DNA from: Clavibacter sepedonicus
Lineage (GTDB): Bacteria; Actinomycetota; Actinomycetes; Actinomycetales; Microbacteriaceae
Length of the DNA: 64,000 bases
Direction: 5' to 3'
NCBI RefSeq assembly: GCF_000069225.1
Contig: NC_010407.1
Location: forward strand, 930,001 to 994,000
This document shows positions 24,588-33,761 of the stretch, one piece after another. Position 1 is the first letter of the stretch, and the number at the start of each line of letters is the position of its first letter. The position numbers and the translations under genes were made by a program. The notes beneath the pieces were generated by a model, which searched no databases, was not told where the DNA came from, and worked only from the letters and a program-made list of their open reading frames with translations.

Positions 24588-25744
24588 TGCGGCTGCGCGC
24601 CGCCCGGGCCCTCGTCGACGGCGCGTTCACGGGGCCGGTCGTCGTCGACGTCGCGGCGGGGCGGATCACGGCCGTCCACCCGGCGACGGGGGACGAGGTC
24701 GTCGACCACGACCTGGTCGACGGGACGCTCAGCGCGGGCCTGCTGGATCTCCAGGTCAACGGCTCGTTCGGCGTCGACGTCGCGTCCGCGGACAGCGCGG
24801 GCTGACGGACGCTCCTCGCCGGGCTCGCCTCGCGCGGCGTCACGGGGGTCGAGCCGACCGTGATCACCGCGCCGCTGCCCGAGATCGTGACCGCCCTCAC
24901 CCGCGTCGGGCGGGCCCAGGGCGACTTCGCCGGCGAGCCGATGGCCCGGATCCTCGGCGCCCACCTCGAGGGCCCCTTCATCTCGCCCGCGCGCAAGGGC
25001 GCGCATCGCGTGGAGCGCATGCTCCTCCCGACCCCCGCCCACGTCGACGCGCTGCTCGCGGACCCGGCGGCTCGCGCCGCGCTGCGCACGGTCACGCTCG
25101 CCCCCGAGCTGCCGGGCGCCGTGGAGGCGACGCGGCGGCTGGTCGGGGAGGGCTGCGTCGTGTCCGTCGGCCACAGCGACGCCACCGCGGCCCAGGTGCG
25201 CGCCGCTGGCGATGCGGGCGCGACCATGACCACGCACGTGTTCAACGCGCAGCGCCCCCTCAAGCACCGGGAACCCGGCGTGCCGGGCGCGGTCCTCACC
25301 GACGAGCGCTTCTTCGTCGGGACGATCATCGACGGCCAGCACCTCGACCCCCGCGTCGTGTCGCTCGTGATGAGCGCGGCCGGCCGGCGCATGGTCGGGG
25401 TGACCGACGCCATCGTGACCGCCGGGCGGGAGCCCGGGGAGTGGCACGAGTTCGGCGGTCAGCCCGTCGCCAACGACGACTCCGGCCTGGGCCGCCGGCG
25501 CGACGGCACGATCGCGGGAGCGGGCGTGGTGCTCGACGAGGGGGTGCGGCGCATGATCGCCGCGGGACTGGATCCGGCGCGCATCCTCGGCGCGTGCACC
25601 GAGAACGCCGCGCGCTCGCTCGGGCGCGCCGACATCGGCCACGTCGCCGCGGGAGCGGCCGCCGACCTGGTGTGGTGGGACGCCGCGTGGCAGCCGTCGG
25701 CGGTGTGGATCGCGGGAGAGGCGATCCGCCCTCCCGTCGGCTGA
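24587..25744 (+). pseudogene. nagA: N-acetylglucosamine-6-phosphate deacetylase with premature stop
   Basis: The full frame has 386 codons from ATG 24587 (overlapping the nagB stop). NagA removes acetate from GlcNAc-6-phosphate. Family motifs are all present: DLQVNGSFG, AHLEGPF with the metal-binding Glu, VGHSDA, HVFNA and the catalytic Asp in VGVTDAIV. A TGA at 24803-24805 (codon 73) interrupts it in a position where related proteins usually have Trp or another residue before RTLL, consistent with TGG to TGA. Restart at a later codon would lose the first strand of the barrel. No other nagA is seen in the window. Confidence 0.88.
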
Positions 25745-25753
25745 GCCGCAGCG

Positions 25754-25800
25754 ACCGGCGGGCCGGCAGCCGCCGGTGGGAGGGCGGGCGTCGTCGCCCG
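25754..25800. terminator. Paired hairpins between convergent genes
   Basis: Two perfect hairpins (25754-25761 with 25770-25777, and 25785-25790 with 25795-25800) fill the 61-bp gap between nagA on the plus strand and the GH38 gene on the minus strand. They can serve as terminators in both directions. Confidence 0.65.
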
Positions 25801-25805
25801 TCGGA

Positions 25806-28800
25806 TCAGGCCCGGTGGATCCGCACCGTGATCACCTGGAACGCCCGCAGCACGAGTCGCACCCCGCGGCCGTCGGCCTCGGGCTCGAACGCGATCGACC
25901 GCGGGAAGCCCTCGCCGAGCGGGCGCTCGAGCACGTCCACCTCGGTGGAGCGGTCGGCGTCGAGGTGCGCCTCGAGCCGGGTCGCGGCGCGCGCGCCCGT
26001 GGACTCGTAGAGCCGCACGATCACGTCGCCCGAGCCGTCGTCGGCGAGCTTGAGCGCCTCGATCCGCACCGTCCCGCCGTGCACAGAGACGAGGCCGGAT
26101 GCGGTGGGCAGCGAGGACGGGACGACCTCGGCGGCGTCCGCGGGGGCGGCCACGACGGCGGGCGGCGCCACGACGGCGGGCGCCGCCTCGGTCGCGTCGC
26201 CGGGCCGCACGACGCGCACGGGCAGGTTCTGCTCGAGCCCCGCGTCCACCGCGCCCTCGATGCCGACGCCCGGCACGAGCGCGTACTCGAACAGGTGGTG
26301 GCCGATGTCCTGCACGGGGTCGGGGGAGCGCGCCGCCCGGACCAGGCTGATCCGCAGCTCGGTCTCGACCTCGCCCGTCCCGCCGACCGTGCGCGTGATG
26401 TCGTGGCCGTAGCTGCCCGCGTTGGTGAGGGCCACGCCGTAGCCGGGCTCCTCCACGTGCACGAAGCGGTGCGCCATGACCTCGAAGCGCGCCTCGTCCC
26501 ACGACGTGTTCGTGTGCGTGGGGCGGCGGACGTGCCCGAACTGGATCTCCGCGCTGTGGTGCTGCGCGTGGATCGTGAGCGGGAAGGTCACCTTGAGCAG
26601 CTTCTCGTCCTCGAGCCAGTCGAGATCGGCGGTGGCGTGGATCCGGGCGTCGTCGGCGTGCAGCGACACCCGCTGCACGACGCGCGAGCGCCCGAACTGG
26701 CGGACCACCTCGACGGTCGCGCGCAGCGGCGAGTCCTCCACGAGCTCGACCGACGCGGCCTCGACGAGGTCGGTGCGGCTCGCGCGGTAGTGCGCGTCGA
26801 CGTCCCACGCGTCCCACGCGGTCGGGATGTCCTCGTGCAGCTGCAGCAGGTTCGCGAAGCGGCCGGCGGGCACGAGCTCGCGGTCCGCGAAACGGCGATC
26901 GACGATCGAGGTGATGAGGCCGCGCGCGTCGAGCGTCACGCGCAGCAGCCCGTTGTCGAGCACGGTGCCGCCATCGGCGCGCGTCGTGACGACGGGGGAG
27001 GCGGGATCCACCGCGACGAGCGGCGCGATCCCGCTGCCGGGCACCGCGACGAGTGCGAGCGCGGATCCGTCTGCCGCCTCCACGAGCGCGGTGCGCGCGT
27101 GGCCGGTCGAGTTCACCGCGAACGCTCCGGATCCGTCGCCCTCGCCTTCGCCCGTGGCCTGCGCCGTGACCCGCGCGATCGCGTCGGCCACGAGCGCGTC
27201 GAGCTCGGCGAGGCTGCGGGCGTAGTCCTCCTCGTTCTCGCGGTGCACCCACGTGATGGAGGAGCCGGGGAGGATGTCGTGGAACTGCTGCAGCAGCGTC
27301 TGCTTCCAGAGCCGGTCGAGCGCCGCGTACGGGTAGTCGGCGCCCGTGCGGACGGCCGCGATCGTCCACCACAGCTCCGCCTCGCGCAGGCGGTGCTCGG
27401 CCTGGCGGTTGCCGCGCTTCTCGCGGGCGTGCGACGTGAACGTGCCGCGGTGCAGCTCGAGGTACAGCTCGCCGACCCACACGGGCGCGTCCGGGTACTC
27501 GGCCTCGGCCTTGCGGAAGAACTCGTCCGGGTGCTCGACGACCACCTTCGGCGACCCCTCAAGGTCGGCGGTGCGGCGCTGGCGCTCCATCATGTCGCGC
27601 GTGGGACCGCCGCCGCCGTCGCCGTAGCCGAAGGGCGCGAGCGACATCGTGGCGCGGCCCTTCTCGCGGAACTGCCGCACCGCGTGGTGCGTCTCCTCCG
27701 CCTCGAGCGTGGAGTTGTAGGTGTCGATGGGCGGGAAGTGGGTGAAGATGCGCGACCCGTCGATGCCCTCCCAGAAGAAGGTGTGGTGCGGGAACGTGTT
27801 GGTCTGGTTCCAGGAGAGCTTCTGCGTGAGGAACCAGTCGAGGCCCGCGAGCTTCGCGATCTGCGGGAACGACGCCGTGTAGCCGAACGAGTCCGGCAGC
27901 CACACGCCGTGGGTCTCGACGCCGAGCTCCTCCTGGAAGAAGCGCATGCCGTGGGTGAGCTGGCGGATCATCGCCTCGCCGCCCGGGAGGTTGCCGTCGG
28001 GCTCGATCCACATGGATCCGACCGGGTACCAGGTGCCGTCCGCGATGGCCTGCTTGATGCCCTCGAACACCGTCGGGTAGTTCTCCTTCACCCAGACGTA
28101 CTGCTGCGCCTGCGAGCACGCGAAGCGGAAGTCGGGGTACTGCTCGGCGAGCCGGAGCACGTTGGAGAAGGTGCGCGCGGTCTTCCGCTTCGTCTCGCGG
28201 ATGGGCCAGAGCCACGCGCTGTCGATGTGGGCGTGGCCGACGCCGCTCAGCGTGTGGGCGCTCGTCCCGGCGGGGCGCGAGAGCACGTCGGCGAGCTCGG
28301 CGCGGGCGGCGGCCGCGGTGCCGACGATGTCGTCCATCGCGAGCACGTCGAGCGCGCGCTCGATCGCCCGCAGCACCTCGTGGCGGCGCGGCTCGGTCTC
28401 GGGCAGCTCCATCAGCAGCTGGTACAGCACCTCGACGTCGAAGCGCAGCGCCCACACCTCGGGCTCGAACACGGCGAGCTCGGCCTGGCGGAAGCGGTAG
28501 ATGGGCTCGGCGGGCGCGGTGGCCTTGTCGCCGTAGGGCGTCGGCACGAACTCGTTGACGAGGATGTTCGGGTTGCCCGCCGCCTCCACGAGGAAGCGCA
28601 CCTGCTCGCCGCCCGCGGCCTCGTCGGCGAGGCGCACGTAGGTGTTGCGCGGGTGGATCCCCTTGACCGGCACGCCGTCCATCGTGTGCACGAGGCACTC
28701 GGCCTGGTTGCCCGGCCAGTCGCCGATGAAGCCCGGGTCGATGAGCAGCTCGACCGTGCGTCCCGCCCACTCCGCGGGGATCTCGCCGGTCACCTCGAAC

Positions 28801-29009
28801 CACCACGTGGACCACGCACGGCCCCACGGCTCACCGAGCGCGAACGGCGCGTACTCCTGCCGCATCGCCTCGGCGACGGGCACGGGCTCGTCGGGCGCCA
28901 TCCACGCGCGGAGCGCGACGGGCGTCTTCGACGAGTAGACGGCGGGCGTGATCCGCTCGTCGAGCGCGCGGAGGATGCGCTCCTGGACGAGCTTCTGGTT
29001 CTGGTGCAT
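25806..29009 (-). CDS. GH38 alpha-mannosidase
   Basis: A 1067-residue cytoplasmic alpha-mannosidase. An N-terminal beta domain of about 260 residues precedes the catalytic barrel with GVGHAHIDSAWLWPIRE (metal-binding His and Asp), SMWIEPDGNLPGGE and the nucleophile in WLPDSFGY. A middle three-helix region and a large beta-sandwich domain ending near VITVRIHRA follow. Length is typical for the long GH38 class. ATG 29009 follows GAAGGACT. It is the last gene of the DeoR-GH4-GH38 operon. It would remove alpha-mannose from imported oligosaccharides; with the nearby beta-galactosidase and NagB this suggests use of mannose-containing glycans. Confidence 0.92.
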   Translation of the reverse strand: MHQNQKLVQERILRALDERITPAVYSSKTPVALRAWMAPDEPVPVAEAMRQEYAPFALGEPWGRAWSTWWFEVTGEIPAEWAGRTVELLIDPGFIGDWPGNQAECLVHTMDGVPVKGIHPRNTYVRLADEAAGGEQVRFLVEAAGNPNILVNEFVPTPYGDKATAPAEPIYRFRQAELAVFEPEVWALRFDVEVLYQLLMELPETEPRRHEVLRAIERALDVLAMDDIVGTAAAARAELADVLSRPAGTSAHTLSGVGHAHIDSAWLWPIRETKRKTARTFSNVLRLAEQYPDFRFACSQAQQYVWVKENYPTVFEGIKQAIADGTWYPVGSMWIEPDGNLPGGEAMIRQLTHGMRFFQEELGVETHGVWLPDSFGYTASFPQIAKLAGLDWFLTQKLSWNQTNTFPHHTFFWEGIDGSRIFTHFPPIDTYNSTLEAEETHHAVRQFREKGRATMSLAPFGYGDGGGGPTRDMMERQRRTADLEGSPKVVVEHPDEFFRKAEAEYPDAPVWVGELYLELHRGTFTSHAREKRGNRQAEHRLREAELWWTIAAVRTGADYPYAALDRLWKQTLLQQFHDILPGSSITWVHRENEEDYARSLAELDALVADAIARVTAQATGEGEGDGSGAFAVNSTGHARTALVEAADGSALALVAVPGSGIAPLVAVDPASPVVTTRADGGTVLDNGLLRVTLDARGLITSIVDRRFADRELVPAGRFANLLQLHEDIPTAWDAWDVDAHYRASRTDLVEAASVELVEDSPLRATVEVVRQFGRSRVVQRVSLHADDARIHATADLDWLEDEKLLKVTFPLTIHAQHHSAEIQFGHVRRPTHTNTSWDEARFEVMAHRFVHVEEPGYGVALTNAGSYGHDITRTVGGTGEVETELRISLVRAARSPDPVQDIGHHLFEYALVPGVGIEGAVDAGLEQNLPVRVVRPGDATEAAPAVVAPPAVVAAPADAAEVVPSSLPTASGLVSVHGGTVRIEALKLADDGSGDVIVRLYESTGARAATRLEAHLDADRSTEVDVLERPLGEGFPRSIAFEPEADGRGVRLVLRAFQVITVRIHRA

Positions 29010-29075
29010 GGGGAGTCCTTCGGGAGGTCGGGATGCAGGCAGGCGGTGGGCGCCGCGGGTCCGGGAGGGCCGCGG

Positions 29076-30419
29076 TCAGCGCAGGTAGGAGAGCGCCGGG
29101 AACGCGTGCATCGCGTCCTCCAGCAGGGAGCGCGCGACGGTCACGGAGTCGACGAGCGGGTGGTGCGCGAGGGCGCGTACCGCGGCAGCGCGGGATCCGC
29201 CGACGCCGGCCTCGATGGTCTGCCGCTCGACGTACTTGGCGTTGGTGACGAGGCCCACGCCGAAGTCGGGCAGCTCGGTGCCGGCGACCGGATGCGCGCC
29301 CGAGGCGTCGACGACGCACGGCACCTCGACCACGGCGTCCGCGTCGAGCGCCGCGAGCGTGCCGCGGTTGCGCACGTTGAGGATCAGCCGCGCGCTCTGG
29401 TCGTACGCGATGCCGCGCATGAGCGCGATCGCGACGTCCTCGTAGCCGCCCGAGACGAGGTCGTTCTCGTCGCGGTCGCCCATGCCGGCCGACTGGCGGT
29501 TCGTGGCCATGTACGTGGTCTCGCGGTCGAGCCGCGTGCGCTCCCAGAGCGCGAGCGCGGACACGTCGTGCCGGTGCTCGAGCTGCTCGTAGAACCGGCC
29601 CTGCTGCTCCACGAGGAAGGCGCCGCGCGTCTGCGCGGCCAGCTGGTCGGCGTGCCGCACCTCGCGCTGGAAGTAGTAGTAGTGCAGGTACTCGTTCGGC
29701 ACGGCGCCGAGCTCGGTGACCCATTCGGCGCCGAAGAGCCGGCCCTCCTCGAACGTGCCGATGAGGTCGGGGCGGGCCATGAGGTCTGGCAGCACGTCGC
29801 GGCCGTCGACGCGGAGGCCGCGCAGCCAGCCGAGGTGGTTGAGCCCGGCGTAGTCGATGACCACGTCGTCGCCCTGCACCCCGAGCGCGCCGAGCACGCG
29901 GCGGGCGAGCCCGATGGGGGAGTCGCAGATCCCGATGACGCGGTCGCCGAGCACGCGGGACATGGCCTCGGTGACGACGCCGGCCGGGTTCGTGAAGTTG
30001 ATGACCCAGGCGTCGGGGGCCTGCGCGCGGATCCGCTCGGCGAGGTCCATGACGACCGGCAGCGTCCGCAGCGCGTACGAGATGCCGCCATAGCCGACGG
30101 TCTCCTGCCCGATGACGCCGTGCGCCATGCCGAGGCGCTCGTCGCACGAGCGCCCCGCCATGCCGCCCACCCGGATCGCGGAGAACACGAACGAGGCGCC
30201 CGCCAGCGCCTCGTCGAGATCGGTGTGCAGCGTGATCACCGGGGCGTCGGCGTACGCGGCCGCCTGCTCGGCGAGCACGCGCGCGACGGCCGTGAGGCGC
30301 ACCTCGTCGGTGTCGTAGAGGGCCACGTGGTCGACGCGGCCGGCCTCGTGGTCGCGCAGCAGCGCCGAGTAGACGAGCGGGACGCGGAAGCCGCCCCCGC
30401 CCAGGATCGTGAGCCTCAT
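29076..30419 (-). CDS. GH4 family glycosidase (NAD-dependent, 6-phospho-glycosidase type)
   Basis: A 447-residue GH4 enzyme, which cleaves alpha- or beta-glycosides by an NAD-linked redox mechanism and needs a divalent metal. The N-terminal Rossmann segment is LTILGGGGFRVPL. WVINFTNPAG, the metal-binding Cys in GICDSPIG and the His in GLNHLGW follow in the family order. GH4 enzymes of this type often act on 6-phospho-beta-glucosides, but the phosphate-binding signature cannot be judged by eye and an unphosphorylated substrate is possible. ATG 30419 overlaps the DeoR stop by four bases; the GH38 gene follows after 66 bases. Confidence 0.87.
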   Translation of the reverse strand: MRLTILGGGGFRVPLVYSALLRDHEAGRVDHVALYDTDEVRLTAVARVLAEQAAAYADAPVITLHTDLDEALAGASFVFSAIRVGGMAGRSCDERLGMAHGVIGQETVGYGGISYALRTLPVVMDLAERIRAQAPDAWVINFTNPAGVVTEAMSRVLGDRVIGICDSPIGLARRVLGALGVQGDDVVIDYAGLNHLGWLRGLRVDGRDVLPDLMARPDLIGTFEEGRLFGAEWVTELGAVPNEYLHYYYFQREVRHADQLAAQTRGAFLVEQQGRFYEQLEHRHDVSALALWERTRLDRETTYMATNRQSAGMGDRDENDLVSGGYEDVAIALMRGIAYDQSARLILNVRNRGTLAALDADAVVEVPCVVDASGAHPVAGTELPDFGVGLVTNAKYVERQTIEAGVGGSRAAAVRALAHHPLVDSVTVARSLLEDAMHAFPALSYLR

Positions 30420-31162
30420 GCGACGGTCACCGACACTCCCTTGTCCGCGAGGCCCTGCGACACCCGCTCGTGCGGGGCGGCCTCGGTGATCAGCTGCGTC
30501 AACGACGCGGTGGGGGCGACACGGCCGGCGCCGGTGCCCGGGAACTTGGAGGAGTCGGCGAGCACCGTGACCCGGTCGCTCACCTCCGCCATCGCGCGCT
30601 TGATGGGCACCTGGGCCATCGTCGTGTCGCGCAGGTCGCCGTTGTCGGCGATGCCGCTCACGCCCACGAACGCGTGGTCGGCGTGCAGCATCCGCAGGCT
30701 CTCGGCCGTGAGGGGGCCGGACACCGAGCGGTAGACCGGATCCCAGTCGCCCGGCAGCAGGATGAGCCGCACGGTCCGGTCGTCGCGCAGCACGTCGAAC
30801 GCGGCGACGTTCGCGGTGATCACCGTGAGGGAGCGGCCGCGCAGCTGCTCGGCGAGGTGCAGCGTGGTGGTGCCGATGTCGAGCACGACCGACTGGCCGT
30901 CCTGGATCTGCGCCGCCGCGGCCCGCGCGATGCGCTCCTTGGCCTCGCGGTTCACCTGCTCCACCTCGGCGAACGGCGCGTCGACCTCGACGAGCACCGC
31001 GCCGCCGTGGGTGCGCCGGAGCGCGCCCTGCTCGTCGAGGCGGGCCAGGTCGCGGCGGATGGTCGCGTCGCTCGTCCCGGCGGCCTCGGCGAGCTCGGCG
31101 ACCGTGGCGCTGCGGGTGGCGCGCAGCCGGTCGAGGATCACGAACTCTCGGGCGTCTCTCAT
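30416..31162 (-). CDS. DeoR-family transcriptional regulator
   Basis: A 248-residue regulator with an N-terminal winged helix (LRATRSATVAELAEAAGTSD, ATIRRDLARLDEQGALRRTH with GGA after it) and a DeoR C-terminal sensor domain with the VVLDIGTTTLHLAEQL signature, which binds phosphorylated sugars. It is the first gene of a minus-strand operon with GH4 and GH38 and is divergent from the PfkB kinase-ABC-nagB-lacZ operon. It probably controls both sides, with a sugar phosphate made by the kinase as inducer. That link is inference. Confidence 0.9.
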   Translation of the reverse strand: MRDAREFVILDRLRATRSATVAELAEAAGTSDATIRRDLARLDEQGALRRTHGGAVLVEVDAPFAEVEQVNREAKERIARAAAAQIQDGQSVVLDIGTTTLHLAEQLRGRSLTVITANVAAFDVLRDDRTVRLILLPGDWDPVYRSVSGPLTAESLRMLHADHAFVGVSGIADNGDLRDTTMAQVPIKRAMAEVSDRVTVLADSSKFPGTGAGRVAPTASLTQLITEAAPHERVSQGLADKGVSVTVA

Positions 31163-31169
31163 GATGTGA

Positions 31170-31240
31170 ACATTAGCGCGCAGGATCAGTCAGAAACAAT
31201 CTCGTAATGAACAAGGTCTTCCATCCATGTGCTCACATGG
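31170..31240. promoter_or_regulatory. Divergent promoter/operator region of the glycan locus
   Basis: On the minus strand TTGTTT (31199-31194) and TAATGT (31175-31170) with an 18-bp spacer form a plausible promoter for the DeoR operon. The 10-bp palindrome ATGTGAACAT (31164-31173) overlaps its -10. On the plus-strand side, CCATGTGCTCACATGG (31225-31240) is an inverted repeat with 7-bp arms and a likely repressor site. The region is clearly AT-richer than its surroundings, as expected of a divergent promoter. Confidence 0.5.
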
Positions 31241-31368
31241 GCTAGAAACGTCACTACCGGTCGGCGGGCACCCGTCGACCTCGTCCCGCCGGCAGCGTCG
31301 CCGTCGGCGGACCCGCACCGCTTCCCGCCTGGGCCGCGTCGCGGCCCACCCGAAGGAATGAGGTCCCC

Positions 31369-32391
31369 GTGTCCGCAGCCCCGCGTCCCGACCAGGCCGC
31401 CGCCGACCAGGCCCCCGCCGGGCTGCTCGTCGTCGGCCAGCTGTTCGCGGACGTCGTGTTCGGCGAGCTGCCGGGCGGACCGCGACCGGGCCACGAGATC
31501 TGGACGTCGTCCTTCGGCCACGGCCCGGGCGGCATCGCGAACTTCGCCATCGCCGGCGCGCGCCTCGGGGTGCCGACCACCATCGCGGCGGCCGTGGGCA
31601 CGGATCCCTTCTCCCTCCTGGTGCGCGCCGCGCTCGCCGCCGAGGGCGTGGTGCTCGACCACCTGGTGACCCTCGACGACTGGGCGCTGCCCGTCACCGC
31701 GTCGCTCGGCTACGACGACGACCGCGCGCTCGTCACGGGCGGCGTGCCCTGCCCGCTCGGATCCGACGAGCTCGTGCCGGGCGAGGTGCCGGCCGCCGCC
31801 GCGGCGCTCGTGCACCTGGATCCGCACCGCAGCTCCTGGATCGGGCGCGCCGCCGCAGCAGGCACCGACGTCTACGCCGACGTGGGCTGGGACCCGTCCG
31901 AGCGCTGGGATCCCGCCATCCTCGACCAGCTCGACGACTGCCACGCGTTCATCCCGAACGAGCTCGAGGCCTCCGCGTACACGGGCACCGACTCGGCCGT
32001 GCAGGCCGCCCGGGCGCTCGCCGCGCGCGTGCCGCTCAGCGTCGTGACCTCCGGATCCCGCGGCGTCGTCGCCGTGGACGCGGCCCGCGGCGAGGAGGTC
32101 GTGCGGCCTCCGCTCGCCGTGCGCGCGATCGACGCGACCGGCGCGGGCGACGTGTTCGGCGCGTCCCTCGCCGCGTCCGCCCGGGCGCCGTGGACCCTGA
32201 CCCAGCGCATCGACTTCGCCTGCCTCGTCGCGGGGATCACGGTCACCCGCCCCGGCGGCGCGTCCGGGGCCCCGCGCCTCGACGAGCTCGTGCCCTGGCT
32301 GCGCGCGCATCCCGAGGCAGCGGAGCCCGGCCGCTACGACTACCTCGCTGACTCCCTCGACCACCCCGACGGCGCGCGCCTGCTCGCCTGA
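31369..32391 (+). CDS. PfkB-family carbohydrate kinase
   Basis: A 340-residue ribokinase-fold sugar kinase. GHGPGGIANFAIAGARLG near residue 45 is the family's N-terminal signature, and AIDATGAGDVFGASL near residue 258 carries the catalytic Asp and anion hole. The sugar is not deducible from sequence; location in an operon with a sugar importer, NagB and LacZ suggests an amino sugar, mannose or galactose. It starts with GTG after GAATGAGG. It opens the plus-strand operon, divergent from the DeoR regulator. Confidence 0.85.
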   Translation: MSAAPRPDQAAADQAPAGLLVVGQLFADVVFGELPGGPRPGHEIWTSSFGHGPGGIANFAIAGARLGVPTTIAAAVGTDPFSLLVRAALAAEGVVLDHLVTLDDWALPVTASLGYDDDRALVTGGVPCPLGSDELVPGEVPAAAAALVHLDPHRSSWIGRAAAAGTDVYADVGWDPSERWDPAILDQLDDCHAFIPNELEASAYTGTDSAVQAARALAARVPLSVVTSGSRGVVAVDAARGEEVVRPPLAVRAIDATGAGDVFGASLAASARAPWTLTQRIDFACLVAGITVTRPGGASGAPRLDELVPWLRAHPEAAEPGRYDYLADSLDHPDGARLLA

Positions 32392-32474
32392 CGCGAGCCG
32401 CCGCACGCGACCCGCGATCCCTCCCCGCATCTCCGCCCCGACCCGCCCGTCCCCCCACCGAATCGAGAACCACC

Positions 32475-33761
32475 ATGTCCCACCACCCCGCCCGCCGGTC
32501 CCGCGCCCGGCGCATCGTCGTCGGCGTCGCGACCCTCGCGCTCCTCGCGCCGGTCCTCGCCTCCTGCTCGTCGTCGTCGGGATCCTCGGCAGGCGGCCAG
32601 CTCGACCTCTGGATCTGGCCGGACGGCCTCAGCCAGACGGTGCTCGACAAGGTGCCGGCCGAGGTGCCGGGCACGACGCTCAACGTCTCGACCATCGGCG
32701 GCGACTTCAAGCAGAAGCTCGTCACCACCTTCACCGGCCGCTCGGGCCTGCCGTCCGTCACGGGCGTCAAGGGCGAGGACATGCCGTACTTCCTCAGCGA
32801 GGACGGCCTCTTCGAGGACCTCGACCAGCTCGGCGCGAAGGACGTCACCGACCAGTACCCGGCATGGAAGCTGAAGGAGGCGACCACGAAGGACGGCCAG
32901 CTCATCGGCCTCCCCATCGACATCGGCCCCACCGCCCTCTACTACCGGGCGGACGTGTTCAAGAAGGCGGGCCTCCCCAGCGAGCCGGCCGACGTCGCCG
33001 CGGCGACGGCCACGTGGGACGACTACTTCGCGTTCGGCAAGAAGCTCAAGGCGGCGACCGGCGGCGCGATCTTCGTCGACGCCTCGGACGTGTTCACCAA
33101 GTCCATCGGCCAGGGCACCACGCGGTTCGTGGACGAGGACGGCGACTTCACGGGCGACAGCCCCGAGATCAAGACCGCGTGGGACCGCGCGGTGCTCGCG
33201 TACAAGGACGGCCTGACGGCGAACGTCACCGACGGCAGCCCGGACTGGGCCTCGGCCATCAGCAACGGATCCCTCCCCGCCCTCCTCGGCGCGTCCTGGT
33301 ACCAGGCCGACATCAAGAGCGCGACCGCCGACACCTCGGGCGACTGGCGCGTGGCGCCCATGCCCGGCGGACCCGCGAACATCGGCGGCTCGTTCCTCTC
33401 CATCCCCGCCGGCACGAAGGACCCCCAGGCCGCGTTCGCGGTGATCAAGGACGTGCTCAGCGAGGACAACCAGGTGACCGCGTACGCCGACAAGGGCATC
33501 TTCCCGTCGGCCACCGCCGCCTACGACTCCCCGGAGCTGCAGAAGGGCGACGACTTCTTCGGCGGCCAGTCGACCGTCGGGATCTTCGCCGACGCGGCCG
33601 CCAAGATGCCCACCGCCTACACGAGCCCCTACGACAGCCAGGTGCAGGCCGCGTTCGTCACCGAGCTGCAGAACGTCACGTCGCTCGGCAAGGACCCGGA
33701 CCAGGCCTGGGACGACGCCGTCGCCGCCGGCGAGGCCGCGCTGAAGACCGCGAAGCAGTGA
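32475..33761 (+). CDS. CUT1 sugar ABC transporter, substrate-binding lipoprotein
   Basis: A 428-residue extracellular solute-binding protein of family 1. The signal peptide ends in a lipobox around APVLASC, and the mature protein starts with a Ser/Gly linker. LDLWIWPDGLSQTVLDK, FYTGRSG-like and GLPIDIGPTALYYRADVFKK segments are family-typical. It captures an oligosaccharide and delivers it to the two permeases downstream. The first permease starts inside its stop codon. No ATPase gene is present; actinobacterial CUT1 importers commonly share an MsiK-type ATPase encoded elsewhere. Confidence 0.92.
   Translation: MSHHPARRSRARRIVVGVATLALLAPVLASCSSSSGSSAGGQLDLWIWPDGLSQTVLDKVPAEVPGTTLNVSTIGGDFKQKLVTTFTGRSGLPSVTGVKGEDMPYFLSEDGLFEDLDQLGAKDVTDQYPAWKLKEATTKDGQLIGLPIDIGPTALYYRADVFKKAGLPSEPADVAAATATWDDYFAFGKKLKAATGGAIFVDASDVFTKSIGQGTTRFVDEDGDFTGDSPEIKTAWDRAVLAYKDGLTANVTDGSPDWASAISNGSLPALLGASWYQADIKSATADTSGDWRVAPMPGGPANIGGSFLSIPAGTKDPQAAFAVIKDVLSEDNQVTAYADKGIFPSATAAYDSPELQKGDDFFGGQSTVGIFADAAAKMPTAYTSPYDSQVQAAFVTELQNVTSLGKDPDQAWDDAVAAGEAALKTAKQ

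Noticed and set aside
24803..24805. Selenocysteine or programmed read-through at TGA in nagA
   Set aside because: No cysteine is expected at this place in NagA, and the neighbouring operon genes are also damaged, so a nonsense mutation is simpler. The same reasoning applies to TGA at 1597-1599.
25776..30734. Very long plus-strand open frame opposite the mannosidase and GH4 genes
   Set aside because: It is antisense to two well-supported enzymes, is rich in Arg/His/Glu/Val without motifs, and results from high GC content.
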